This document shows, in pieces, positions 1-8,395 of a stretch of 64,000 nucleotides of DNA; the stretch's first letter is position 1, and the number at the start of each line of letters is the position of its first letter. The DNA is taken from NCBI RefSeq assembly GCF_009937995.1, contig NZ_AP021881.1, forward strand, positions 2,046,001 to 2,110,000, read 5' to 3'. Source of the DNA: Sulfuriferula nivalis. Its GTDB lineage: Bacteria; Pseudomonadota; Gammaproteobacteria; Burkholderiales; Sulfuriferulaceae. Under the pieces are notes generated by a model, which saw nothing but the letters and a program-made list of their open reading frames with translations, searched no databases and was not told the DNA's origin. Both the position numbers and the translations under genes were made by a program.

Positions 1-573
1 GACCGTGATCTGTATGAAACCAAAAACGAACAGTTTTATCAGCAATATAAAGCTGGCACGCTGGACATCCATGAGTTTCTGGATTTCCAGCTTCGCCCAC
101 TCGCACTCCATAGTCGCGCTCAACTAAATGCATGGCATGCTGATTTTATGCACGACAAAATCAAGCCCATGATGACCACAGCGGCACGCAATCTGGTTAC
201 GCAAGCGCTTGCCGATGCGGATATGGTTGCCATCATCACCGCAACCAATAGTTTTGTCACCGCGCCTATAGCGCAGGCATTTGGCATACCACACTTAATC
301 GCAACAGAACCTGAACAAATCAATGGTGAGTTTACGGGCAAGGTTGCTGGAATACCCAGTTTCCGTGAAGGCAAAATCACGCGTCTAAATGACTGGTTGG
401 CCGCGCATAACAAACAGCTTAAAGATTTTAATGAAAGCTGGTTTTATAGCGACTCGCTCAATGACCTGCCTTTGTTGGAATTAGTCAGCCATCCCGTAGC
501 AGTCGATGCCGACCCAACGCTTGCAGCATATGCAAACAAATTAGGCTGGCCTAGCATCAGCTTACGCAATTAA
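1..573 (+). CDS. HAD-IB family phosphatase (C-terminal part, cut by window start)
   Basis: The frame is open from base 1 to the TAA at 571-573, so the start and the N-terminal DxDxT nucleophile motif lie outside the window. What remains fits the SerB/CicA-like HAD subfamily IB: a helical cap (about residues 1-65), motif II in ATNSFVTAPIA with a Thr/Ser at the phosphate-binding position, a conserved IPHLIATE strand, and motif IV in YSDSLNDLPLLE with the two Asp that hold Mg2+. These enzymes remove phosphate from small metabolites such as phosphoserine or histidinol phosphate; the substrate cannot be told from this part. It ends 6 nt before pcnB and probably shares its transcript. Confidence 0.85.
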   Translation, partial: DRDLYETKNEQFYQQYKAGTLDIHEFLDFQLRPLALHSRAQLNAWHADFMHDKIKPMMTTAARNLVTQALADADMVAIITATNSFVTAPIAQAFGIPHLIATEPEQINGEFTGKVAGIPSFREGKITRLNDWLAAHNKQLKDFNESWFYSDSLNDLPLLELVSHPVAVDADPTLAAYANKLGWPSISLRN

Positions 574-579
574 ATCCAC

Positions 580-1920
580 ATGATTAAAAAATTCATCAAT
601 CGGGTATTAGGTAAAAAGTCCAAAACACGCTTATTACGCATCCCTGTCAACCAGCACAAACTGACCCGTGAACAAATTTTGCCATGTGCACTTAAAGTAA
701 CTGACACACTGCAACAGGCTGGCTACAGCGCATTTGTCGTTGGTGGCGCGGTGCGCGATTTACTCATAGGAAAAACCCCTAAAGACTTTGACGTTGCCAC
801 CAATGCCACCCCAGAACAAGTACGTGACCTGTTCCGTCGTTCACGTATCATCGGTCGACGCTTCCGCTTGGTTCACGTCATGTGCGGCAACGACACCATA
901 GAAGTTTCCACTTTCCGTGCCAGCGCAGCAACGGAAGAAGACGACACCAAGCAAATCACCGACGACACAGGTCGTATCGTCAGAGACAACGTCTTTGGTG
1001 ATCAGGAAAGTGATGCAGAGCGCCGTGATTTCACTGTGAATGCGCTCTATTACGACCCAAGCACTGAGGAAATACTGGACTACCGTGGCGGCGTGGCTGA
1101 CATTAACAACAAAATACTGCGCATCATCGGTGATCCCGCTACCCGTTACCGTGAAGACCCAGTACGTATGATGCGTGCTGCCCGCTTTGCCGCTAAACTG
1201 GACTTTCATATTGACGAAACGACGCGCGCACCCATAGCCGAACTCGCCGAACTACTCGGCAATGTACCGCCGTCACGCATGTTTGATGAAATGCTCAAGC
1301 TTTTACTTTCAGGTCATGCCCTGCGTGCCGTACACCAATTACGTGCCGAAGGCTTGCATCACGGCATTTTACCCATGCTGGACACCATACTCGAACAAGA
1401 GCACGGCAAACGCTTTATTAATGCCGCATTGCATAACACTGACCTGCGTTTACAAGCCGGCAAATCAGTGTCACCTGCTTTCCTGTTTGCCAGTTTGCTG
1501 TGGCATGAGTTACAAATCAATTACCAAAAACGACTCAGTCGTGGCGAGCTTGCCATACCCGCTTTTAATGAAGCCATGGAAGACACGCTGAATCAGCAAC
1601 GTAATCGTCTTGCAGTACCACGCCGTTTAGATGGCATGATGAAAGAAGTCTGGAGCTTGCAAGCCCGTTTCGAACAGCGTTCGGGTAGTCGTCCCTACCG
1701 TTTGCTCACCCATCCGCGCTTCCGTGCAGGTTATGACTTTTTGTTGCTACGCGCTGAAAGTGGAGAAATCGCCACTGAACTTGCTGAGTGGTGGACCACA
1801 TTCCACGTGACGGATGAGGAAACACGTGCCAGCATGCTGCTCACAGAACCAGTCAGCACAAACAAGCCAAAACGTCGCCGCCGCACCAAAAAACCTGCCA
1901 TTGCCGTCACTCATGAATAA
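580..1920 (+). CDS. pcnB: Poly(A) polymerase I
   Basis: A 446-aa class II nucleotidyltransferase that adds 3' poly(A) tails to RNA and promotes its decay. The head domain shows GGAVRD (55-60), the Mg2+-binding DFD (69-71) and RRDFTVNALYYD (148-159); the flexible RNA-binding region and a very basic tail (KPKRRRRTKKP) follow. The basic tail and overall length favour PcnB over CCA-adding enzyme, which shares the head domain. The ATG at 580 gives the full family N-terminus. folK overlaps its end by 8 nt, the order also known from Escherichia coli (pcnB-folK). Confidence 0.93.
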   Translation: MIKKFINRVLGKKSKTRLLRIPVNQHKLTREQILPCALKVTDTLQQAGYSAFVVGGAVRDLLIGKTPKDFDVATNATPEQVRDLFRRSRIIGRRFRLVHVMCGNDTIEVSTFRASAATEEDDTKQITDDTGRIVRDNVFGDQESDAERRDFTVNALYYDPSTEEILDYRGGVADINNKILRIIGDPATRYREDPVRMMRAARFAAKLDFHIDETTRAPIAELAELLGNVPPSRMFDEMLKLLLSGHALRAVHQLRAEGLHHGILPMLDTILEQEHGKRFINAALHNTDLRLQAGKSVSPAFLFASLLWHELQINYQKRLSRGELAIPAFNEAMEDTLNQQRNRLAVPRRLDGMMKEVWSLQARFEQRSGSRPYRLLTHPRFRAGYDFLLLRAESGEIATELAEWWTTFHVTDEETRASMLLTEPVSTNKPKRRRRTKKPAIAVTHE

Positions 1921-2428
1921 AAATCCCGCCCATGCGTATATCGCACTGGGAAGTAACTTAGCTAACCCTGCGCAACAGGTTTTGCGTGCATTTAACGCAT
2001 TGGACAAACTATCCAATAGCCAGTTATTAGCGCGCTCATCGCTTTACTTGACTGCTCCTGTAGGCTATGCAGACCAACCCGACTTCATCAATGCTGTCGC
2101 ACACATCACTACCGAATTAACACCTGCACAGCTACTTAACGCAGTACTTGAGGTAGAGCATCAATTCGGACGCGAACGTACATTTCAAAATGCACCACGT
2201 ATTCTGGATTTGGATGTTTTGCTTTATGATGATACACAGCAGCATGAAGCTGGTTTGACATTACCGCACCCACGCATGCACGAACGTGCATTCGTTCTGG
2301 TTCCACTGGCAGAAATTGCGCCTGATTTATTGATACCCGGACGCGGTCATCTCAGCACCTGGTTACAAGCTGTGCAAAATCAAGATTTACACAAGGTTGC
2401 TGATAATTGGCAACCTAGCGAACGATAG
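1913..2428 (+). CDS. folK: 6-hydroxymethyl-7,8-dihydropterin pyrophosphokinase
   Basis: Cytosolic folate biosynthesis enzyme that transfers pyrophosphate from ATP to 6-hydroxymethyl-dihydropterin. The 171-aa product starts AYIALGSNL near the N-terminus, has the substrate/Mg2+ segment GRERTFQNAPRILDLDVLLY with the paired Asp, and LPHPRMHERAFVLVPL towards the end, all hallmarks of HPPK. A longer reading frame reaches back to 1814, but the ATG at 1913 puts the first beta strand at the usual distance and only overlaps pcnB by 8 nt, suggesting translational coupling. panB follows 6 nt downstream. Confidence 0.93.
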   Translation: MNKNPAHAYIALGSNLANPAQQVLRAFNALDKLSNSQLLARSSLYLTAPVGYADQPDFINAVAHITTELTPAQLLNAVLEVEHQFGRERTFQNAPRILDLDVLLYDDTQQHEAGLTLPHPRMHERAFVLVPLAEIAPDLLIPGRGHLSTWLQAVQNQDLHKVADNWQPSER

Positions 2429-2434
2429 GCCGTT

Positions 2435-3220
2435 ATGACGAATCTCATTACACTACAACAACGTGCGCAACAAGGTGAAAAGCTCGCAGTACTCACCTGC
2501 TATGACGCCAGCTTTGCCAGCCTCATGGCTAATGCTGGTGTGGATGCTATTTTAGTGGGTGACTCACTGGGCATGGTCATACAAGGGCAGCGCTCTACCC
2601 TGCCTGTCACGCTCACGGATATGGTTTACCATACGCGAGCAGTTGCAGCTGGTGCACCCGACACTTTTATCATTACCGATTTACCATTTGGAAGTTACCA
2701 GGCCAGTCCAGAACAAGCGCTTATTTCTGCCAGTGCGCTCATGTCAGCAGGTGCGCATTGTGTGAAGCTGGAAGGCGGCGCTGTCATGGCCAGCACGGTC
2801 GCATTCCTAACACAGCGTGGCATACCTGTGTGTGGGCATTTAGGTTTATTACCCCAATCAGTCAATACTCTGGGTGGCTACAAGGTTCAGGGGAAAACCG
2901 ATGCAGCGGCGCAACAACTCATCGCCGATGCTGAATTACTCGCAGCATCAGGCGCAGCTATGATCGTGCTGGAAGCTATCCCTGCGACACTGGCAGCACA
3001 AATCACTAGCAGCATTGCTATTCCAACTATAGGTATAGGTGCAGGTGTGGATTGCAACGGGCAAGTGCTCGTACTATACGACATGCTAGGCTTGGGCAAA
3101 CCGCCTCGCTTCAGCCATAACTTTTTACAATCTGCTAATAGCCTGCATGAGGCTGTTACTGCTTACGTTGACGCTGTTAAAACTGCCAACTTTCCCACGG
3201 AACAACATAGTTTCAAATGA
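2435..3220 (+). CDS. panB: 3-methyl-2-oxobutanoate hydroxymethyltransferase
   Basis: First committed enzyme of pantothenate synthesis: it transfers a hydroxymethyl group from methylene-tetrahydrofolate to alpha-ketoisovalerate. The 261-aa protein is of normal length and has the TIM-barrel motifs LTCYDA, VGDSLGMV (metal-binding Asp), VKLEGG, GHLGLLPQS and IGIGAG. It sits directly behind folK, which supplies the folate pathway, and overlaps panC by the ATGA tetranucleotide at 3217-3220, so the two are translationally coupled. panD is not in this cluster. Confidence 0.96.
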   Translation: MTNLITLQQRAQQGEKLAVLTCYDASFASLMANAGVDAILVGDSLGMVIQGQRSTLPVTLTDMVYHTRAVAAGAPDTFIITDLPFGSYQASPEQALISASALMSAGAHCVKLEGGAVMASTVAFLTQRGIPVCGHLGLLPQSVNTLGGYKVQGKTDAAAQQLIADAELLAASGAAMIVLEAIPATLAAQITSSIAIPTIGIGAGVDCNGQVLVLYDMLGLGKPPRFSHNFLQSANSLHEAVTAYVDAVKTANFPTEQHSFK

Positions 3221-4044
3221 AAATTTTACATACCGTCGCTGAGCTGCATGCTTGGCGTGTGCAACACGATCAAGTTAGCTTTGTCCCCACCATGGGTAAT
3301 TTACACGAAGGTCATCTCGCGTTAATTAAACTTGCGCAGCAACATGCACCCACCGTTATCGTCAGCATCTTCGTCAACCCACTACAGTTTGGTGCGGGTG
3401 AGGACTATACGCGTTACCCACGCACACTGGAAGCAGATGCTGCCAAACTCAGCGCAATCGGTATTGATGCCATCTTCGCACCGAGTGTAGAAGAACTGTA
3501 TCCTCAGCCACAACGCTATTTCATTACACCACCCGCACTCGCAAATACTCTGTGTGGCGCTTATCGCCCAGGGCACTTTGAAGGCGTTGCAACAGTGGTC
3601 ATGAAACTGTTTCAATTAGTCCAGCCTACAATAGCCGTATTTGGGAAAAAAGATTACCAGCAGCTCACTATTATCCGCGGCATGGTGGAAGACTTTGCTG
3701 TGCCCATCACGATCATTGCAGGCGAGACCATACGCGCTACTGATGGGCTTGCCCTGTCATCACGCAATGGCTTCCTCAGTCCAACTGAGCGTGCACTTGC
3801 GCCTGCCTTGTATCAACAACTGACTCGCATTCAGCAGGCCTTGCAAGATGGTGAACGTGATTATGCCCAGCTACAACTCAATGCCAGTAACGCACTTATC
3901 AAGCAAGGCTGGCAAGTCGATTACATCGCCATCTGTGACACGCAACTCAACCCTGCCAACTTAGAAACGTCATCATGGATGATATTGGGTGCAGCACGTT
4001 TAGAAACGACCAGGCTAATAGACAATGTTATGGCTACGAGTTAA
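3217..4044 (+). CDS. panC: Pantothenate synthetase
   Basis: Joins pantoate and beta-alanine with ATP via a pantoyl-adenylate. The 275-aa sequence shows PTMGNLHEGH (the HIGH-type nucleotide motif), FVNPLQFGAGEDYTRYPRT, KDYQQL and the KMSKS-like loop LSSRNGFLS, in the usual order. The start overlaps the panB stop (ATGA). The gene converges on the lipid A deacylase-like gene; the two stop codons overlap by 4 nt and there is no room for a terminator between them. Confidence 0.96.
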   Translation: MKILHTVAELHAWRVQHDQVSFVPTMGNLHEGHLALIKLAQQHAPTVIVSIFVNPLQFGAGEDYTRYPRTLEADAAKLSAIGIDAIFAPSVEELYPQPQRYFITPPALANTLCGAYRPGHFEGVATVVMKLFQLVQPTIAVFGKKDYQQLTIIRGMVEDFAVPITIIAGETIRATDGLALSSRNGFLSPTERALAPALYQQLTRIQQALQDGERDYAQLQLNASNALIKQGWQVDYIAICDTQLNPANLETSSWMILGAARLETTRLIDNVMATS

Positions 4045-5123
4045 TACTCGAGACTAAGCGTAATTGAACCGTAGCCAGGATTTGTTGACTGGGTTATGAA
4101 TTCCTTACTACTCACGTAATGCGCATACGTAATTTGCCCTCCTTGCCATTGCCACGCCACACCTACAGCGACATTTCCTACCAGATATTTTTTATCAACA
4201 CTGTGACTCGCGGCGAAAGTATTACCGTCCAAAAATATATCTCTTGCGACCAGTCGCGCATCTGTGGATAAAAACACGAGCAAACCACCAGCAGAAAAAC
4301 GCCGTTTAGCAATATCTTCCAGCGGTGCGTTGCTGTCTCCCGCAGAATGTATCGGTGAAGTACCAAAATCGTTAGGTAAGCGATTACCTGCGCGTATCTC
4401 AAAACCCGTATTCAAATAGGTTGCAACATTACCCAAACTGCCACCATAGTGAGTAATTGCATCAATTTGTGGCCAGGTATTGCTGACCCATATTTTTTTC
4501 CTGCGCTCCGCGACAACTTGTATACCCAATTCGTTATGCAATTGATTATCCCAGCCATTAAAACGGGGGATATCACGCAAATCGTGAATGAAATCCTGAG
4601 TTTGCTTACCTAATGATGCTGGACCAACCATACCAATATTGACCTGTATCGTATCCATCTGTCTGGCATCACGCTCGTTATAACCCAACCCCAGATAAAG
4701 CCAGCCTGCATATGGCCTATCATTAGGGATAACATCAGTGCGTGTTTTATCCAGCGGGGTGTACATAGATTGTCCTAATGTCACAACCATATTACGCGTG
4801 GCATAACCAGTGGGGTGTATCCCATTAATCAGTCTATTCAAGCGTCTCACCGATAAGGGCAAACAGGGATCACTCACATAATCTCTCAGGTTCGCAGACA
4901 CCCAAGACAATTTCACACCGTTGGTATAGCCCTGATCCGAGCCGTTGAATAAGTCATTTTCAAAATGGACATTGTATATTTCGGGATGCCGCGCCAGTGC
5001 CGTAATGCCAGGCTTTGCAGGATCACAAGTGCTAGACACATCCTCAACAGCATAGGCTGAATTAGCTGCTAGCATCAAATTGCCAGTGAATATAAAAATA
5101 AGTTGTTTGAAAGTGAGAGGCAT
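4041..5123 (-). CDS. LpxR-family outer membrane lipid A deacylase-like protein
   Basis: A 360-aa secreted protein of the DUF2219/LpxR family. A signal peptide with cleavage after AYA (residue 25) is followed by FENDLFNGSDQGYTNG, which carries the Asn-Asp and Thr positions of the LpxR active site, and later by IHDL and GWDNQLHNELG, which match the His and Glu positions. The C-terminus ends in an aromatic-rich strand finishing in Tyr, as in outer membrane barrels. In Salmonella LpxR removes the 3'-linked acyl chains of lipid A; that activity is inferred here from family. The 218-bp gap to lysS (5124-5341) holds only a short hairpin (5205-5219) and no supported gene. Confidence 0.8.
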   Translation of the reverse strand: MPLTFKQLIFIFTGNLMLAANSAYAVEDVSSTCDPAKPGITALARHPEIYNVHFENDLFNGSDQGYTNGVKLSWVSANLRDYVSDPCLPLSVRRLNRLINGIHPTGYATRNMVVTLGQSMYTPLDKTRTDVIPNDRPYAGWLYLGLGYNERDARQMDTIQVNIGMVGPASLGKQTQDFIHDLRDIPRFNGWDNQLHNELGIQVVAERRKKIWVSNTWPQIDAITHYGGSLGNVATYLNTGFEIRAGNRLPNDFGTSPIHSAGDSNAPLEDIAKRRFSAGGLLVFLSTDARLVARDIFLDGNTFAASHSVDKKYLVGNVAVGVAWQWQGGQITYAHYVSSKEFITQSTNPGYGSITLSLEY

Positions 5124-5341
5124 CAGTTCTTCTTACCATCCTGTCTTGCAAAAATGTAGTAAGAAGTTGACTCTATGTAATGAGTGCAATGCCGTGGTGC
5201 AGTTATCCTTGAGAAGGATGATAATGTGTGCACTTAGTCTGATAGTGACACAGTTTAGAATTATTGTGCAGGAAATTGTAAGCTGGATGATATTTAATGC
5301 TGGACGCCATAAATCAGCGCCCAACAATTAATACTTTACTT

Positions 5342-6835
5342 TTATTCCAGACGCATCTGCGGGAACAACACCACGTCGCGTATGCTGGCGCTGTCGGTCA
5401 GCAACATCACCAGCCTATCGATACCTATCCCACAGCCACCTGCTGGGGGCATGCCATATTCTAGCGCACGAATGTAGTCTGCATCATAGTGCATCGCCTC
5501 TTCATCACCTGCTTCTTTTTGCGCGACCTGTTCCATGAAACGCGCTGCCTGGTCTTCAGCATCGTTCAATTCAGAGAAGCCATTGGCCAATTCACGACCC
5601 ACCATGAACAACTCAAAACGCTCGGTAATTTCAGGCTGACTATCGGAACGACGCGCCAATGGCGAGACTTCGGCAGGATAATCTATGATGAAAGTCGGCT
5701 GTATCAGCAGCGTCTCTGTGGTTTCTTCAAAGAAACTCAGCTGCAAACCACCCAGGCCATCCGTTGCACGGTATTTACCCTTGTGAGATTCAAACCAGCT
5801 AATGAGCCAGTCTCTGTCATTCAGTTGCGCATCAGTATATTCAGGATTATATTTTTGTATTGCCTGAGTAATAGTCAAACGATCAAATGGCTTACCCAAA
5901 TCAACTATCGTACCGTTATAACTCACCTGCTCACTACCCGTCGCAACACGTGCCGCTTCACGTAACAAGGATTCAGTAAAGTCCATCAAATAACGATAAT
6001 CACGATAGGCTTCATAAAATTCCATCATGGTAAATTCAGGATTATGTCGTGTAGACAAACCTTCATTACGGAAATTACGATTAATTTCAAATACCTTTTC
6101 CATACCACCAACCACTAGACGCTTCAAATACAGTTCGGGTGCGATGCGTAAAAACAGCTCCATATCCAGTGCATTGTGATGGGTTTTGAATGGCTTAGCC
6201 GCCGCGCCACCAGGTATAGGATGCATCATAGGTGTTTCAACTTCGAGGAAGCCATGTGAAATCATGAACTGACGTATTGCCTGCACGATCTTAGAACGGG
6301 TCAGAAACACATTACGCGAATCTACATTCGTCATCAAGTCCACATAACGCTGACGATATTTTTGTTCCTGATCAGTTAAACCATGGAATTTTTCAGGTAA
6401 GGGACGTAATGACTTGGTAATCAAACGCACGCTTTTAGCCTGCACTGTCAACTCACCAGTTTTGGTTCTGAACAGCGTGCCTGTCGCCGCAACGATGTCG
6501 CCTAAATCCCAATGTTTGAAAGCGCCATGTACATCTTCGCCAACATTATCGTTACTGACATAAATCTGCAACTGCCCGCTCATGTCTTGTAAAGTGGCAA
6601 AACTGGCTTTGCCCATCACACGCTTTAACATCATGCGGCCTGCAAATTGCACCTGAACCTGCTCAGCTTCCAAAGCCTCTTTGCTGTGCGCAACATATTG
6701 TGTATGAATATCGCCTGCGTAATCCTTGCGCTCAAAATCATTCGGGAAAGCCACCCCTGCCGCACGCAGCGCAGTCAATTTTGCACGACGCTCAGCAATC
6801 AGCTGATTTTCATCTTGTTGTACGATCTCGGTCAT
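5342..6835 (-). CDS. lysS: Lysyl-tRNA synthetase (class II)
   Basis: A 497-aa class II aminoacyl-tRNA synthetase. It has an N-terminal OB-fold anticodon-binding domain (about 55-165), motif 1 around [20 protein letters not shown], motif 2 [20 protein letters not shown] and motif 3 [13 protein letters not shown] near the C-terminus. The ATG at 6835 lies 2 nt after the prfB stop, the prfB-lysS arrangement common in beta- and gammaproteobacteria, so it is read from the prfB transcript. Confidence 0.97.
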   Translation of the reverse strand: MTEIVQQDENQLIAERRAKLTALRAAGVAFPNDFERKDYAGDIHTQYVAHSKEALEAEQVQVQFAGRMMLKRVMGKASFATLQDMSGQLQIYVSNDNVGEDVHGAFKHWDLGDIVAATGTLFRTKTGELTVQAKSVRLITKSLRPLPEKFHGLTDQEQKYRQRYVDLMTNVDSRNVFLTRSKIVQAIRQFMISHGFLEVETPMMHPIPGGAAAKPFKTHHNALDMELFLRIAPELYLKRLVVGGMEKVFEINRNFRNEGLSTRHNPEFTMMEFYEAYRDYRYLMDFTESLLREAARVATGSEQVSYNGTIVDLGKPFDRLTITQAIQKYNPEYTDAQLNDRDWLISWFESHKGKYRATDGLGGLQLSFFEETTETLLIQPTFIIDYPAEVSPLARRSDSQPEITERFELFMVGRELANGFSELNDAEDQAARFMEQVAQKEAGDEEAMHYDADYIRALEYGMPPAGGCGIGIDRLVMLLTDSASIRDVVLFPQMRLE

Positions 6836-6837
6836 GC

Positions 6838-7942
6838 TTAAACCCCTTGTTTCAAACTGGCTATAATAAATTCGTCCAAATCACCATCCAGGACTTTTTG
6901 AGTATTCGATATTTCAACGCTGGTGCGCAAATCCTTGATACGCGACTGATCCAGTACATAAGAGCGGATTTGATGCCCCCAGCCCACATCGGACTTACCC
7001 GCTTCCAGCTTATCCTGCTCGGCCTGACGCTTGCGCAGCTCGGCTTCGTACATCCGCGACTTCAGCATGGACATGGCTTCGGCACGGTTTTTGTGTTGTG
7101 ACCTGTCGTTTTGACACTGCACTACAATTCCCGTGGGAATATGCGTAATCCGCACCGCTGAGTCAGTTTTGTTAATATGCTGACCACCCGCACCGCTGGC
7201 GCGATAAGTGTCAATACGCAAATCAGCAGGATTAATATCAACTTCGATGGAGTCATCGACTTCAGGATATACAAACACACTGGCAAAAGAAGTATGACGA
7301 CCACCAGACGAATCAAAGGGTGATTTGCGAACCAGGCGATGCACACCCGTTTCAGTGCGCAAGAAGCCATAAGCATATTCGCCGTCAACTTTAATACTGG
7401 CTGATTTCACCCCTGCCACGTCGCCATCGGAAACCTCCAGCACTTCAGGCTTAAAGCCTTTACGCTCGCAATAACGCAAGTACTGACGCAACAACATCGA
7501 AGCCCAGTCACACGCCTCAGTACCGCCCGCTCCCGATTGAATATCGATAAAGCAGTTATTGGGATCCATAGGATTAGCAAACATGCGGCGGAATTCCATG
7601 CCTTCAACAGTAACTGCCAATGCAGCCACATCAGCTTCGACAGCTTCCAGCGTTTCGTCGTCATTTTCTTCGCGTGCCATGTCGAATAAATCGCGCCCAT
7701 CACGCAAACCTTGCGTCAGACTTTGCAGCGTTAGAACTACATTTTCCAGCGATTTTTTCTCGCGGCCTAATTCCTGCGCACGCTTGGGGTCATTCCAGAT
7801 AGCGGGGTCTTCAGCGAGGACATTAACTTCTTCTAAACGGTTAGATTTAGTATCGAAGTCAAAGATACCTCCGAAGTTCAACAGTACGTTGGGCTAAATC
7901 GGTCAATGAGGTATCGATAAGGTTAAGGCGTTCAGCATCCAT
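6838..7942 (-). CDS. prfB: Peptide chain release factor 2, expressed through a programmed +1 frameshift
   Basis: RF2 ends translation at UAA and UGA. The main frame (downstream of 7860) carries the anticodon-like SPF tripeptide in [15 protein letters not shown] and the catalytic GGQ in [21 protein letters not shown] continuous reading frame would have to use a TTG at 7881 and would lack the normal N-terminus. Instead an ATG at 7942 opens a 27-codon zero-frame leader ([20 protein letters not shown], then VELRRYL) that ends at an in-frame TGA (7861-7859); a +1 shift there joins it to [11 protein letters not shown], giving 367 aa, close to the 365 of E. coli RF2. The gene is the first of a prfB-lysS operon. 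Confidence 0.96.
7858..7873 (-). promoter_or_regulatory. Programmed +1 frameshift site of prfB
   Basis: Read on the minus strand the site is CGGAGG-TAT-CTT-TGA-C. It has a perfect internal Shine-Dalgarno (GGAGG) placed immediately before TAT, the slippery CTT, and the weak stop context TGA-C, the same layout as the E. coli prfB site. When RF2 is scarce the ribosome pauses at UGA and slips +1 to GAC, so RF2 controls its own synthesis. Confidence 0.95.
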
Positions 7943-8033
7943 AATGGCAACAAATTCTAATTTGTAAAACCATAGATTATAACATCCAGTTCACAGGTAG
8001 AATGCTGACTTCTATTTAGACACACTGAAAACC

Positions 8034-8303
8034 ATGAAAAAAACCGACCTCTACAAAAACCAGGGTCTTAAAATTGCCAGCCAAATGAAACAGGCTGGTA
8101 CGCCAGCACGCTTCGCTGAACTGTCAGCCACCGTCCCTGACCGCCGCGAACAGCGCAAACTGGATCAAGCTCAAGGTCTGGTGCCATTTGCAGTCAAACT
8201 CAATATCGAGCTAGTAACGCAATTAAATGCACTGGCTAAAAGTCGGGAAATGAATATAAATGAATTGACGGCAGAACTCTTGCAAGCGGCATTAACGCAA
8301 TAG
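8034..8303 (+). CDS. Small protein with ribbon-helix-helix-like C-terminus
   Basis: An 89-aa protein of unknown role. The N-terminal half is basic (MKKTDLYKNQGLKIASQMKQ). The C-terminal half, PFAVKLNIELVTQLNALAKS followed by REMNINELTAELLQAAL, has the beta-strand/helix/helix pattern of MetJ/Arc-type ribbon-helix-helix DNA-binding proteins; this is an inference from pattern only. It is divergent from prfB (91-bp gap) and convergent with ppk1, with a shared terminator after it. It has good codon use and its own ATG, so it looks like a real single gene. Confidence 0.65.
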   Translation: MKKTDLYKNQGLKIASQMKQAGTPARFAELSATVPDRREQRKLDQAQGLVPFAVKLNIELVTQLNALAKSREMNINELTAELLQAALTQ

Positions 8304-8341
8304 TGTAGTACTCCAAGCATTCCTTGCTTGGTTAACTTCCG

Positions 8342-8379
8342 TAAAAAAACCCTGGATTACAAATTCCCAGGGCTTTTTC
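8342..8379. terminator. Bidirectional terminator between the small RHH-like gene and ppk1
   Basis: CCCTGG (8350-8355) pairs with CCAGGG (8367-8372) across an 11-nt loop, with an A-run on the left flank and CTTTTTCT on the right, so both convergent genes can terminate here. Confidence 0.75.
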
Positions 8380-8395
8380 TTATCAGGCGGTGGCG

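Noticed and set aside
5205-5219. ATCCTT-GAG-AAGGAT hairpin as lysS terminator
   Set aside because: It is over 120 nt after the lysS stop and has no T-run; its role is not supported.
5080-5331. Two short frames, one per strand, between the LpxR-like gene and lysS
   Set aside because: No ribosome site, Cys/Leu-rich composition without pattern, and they overlap each other; the gap is treated as non-coding.
7838-7881. TTG at 7881 as the start of prfB
   Set aside because: It would remove the conserved N-terminus; the frameshift leader from ATG 7942 explains the region fully.
7559-7897. 112-codon plus-strand frame
   Set aside because: Antisense to prfB and rich in Ser/Arg; a shadow of the real gene.
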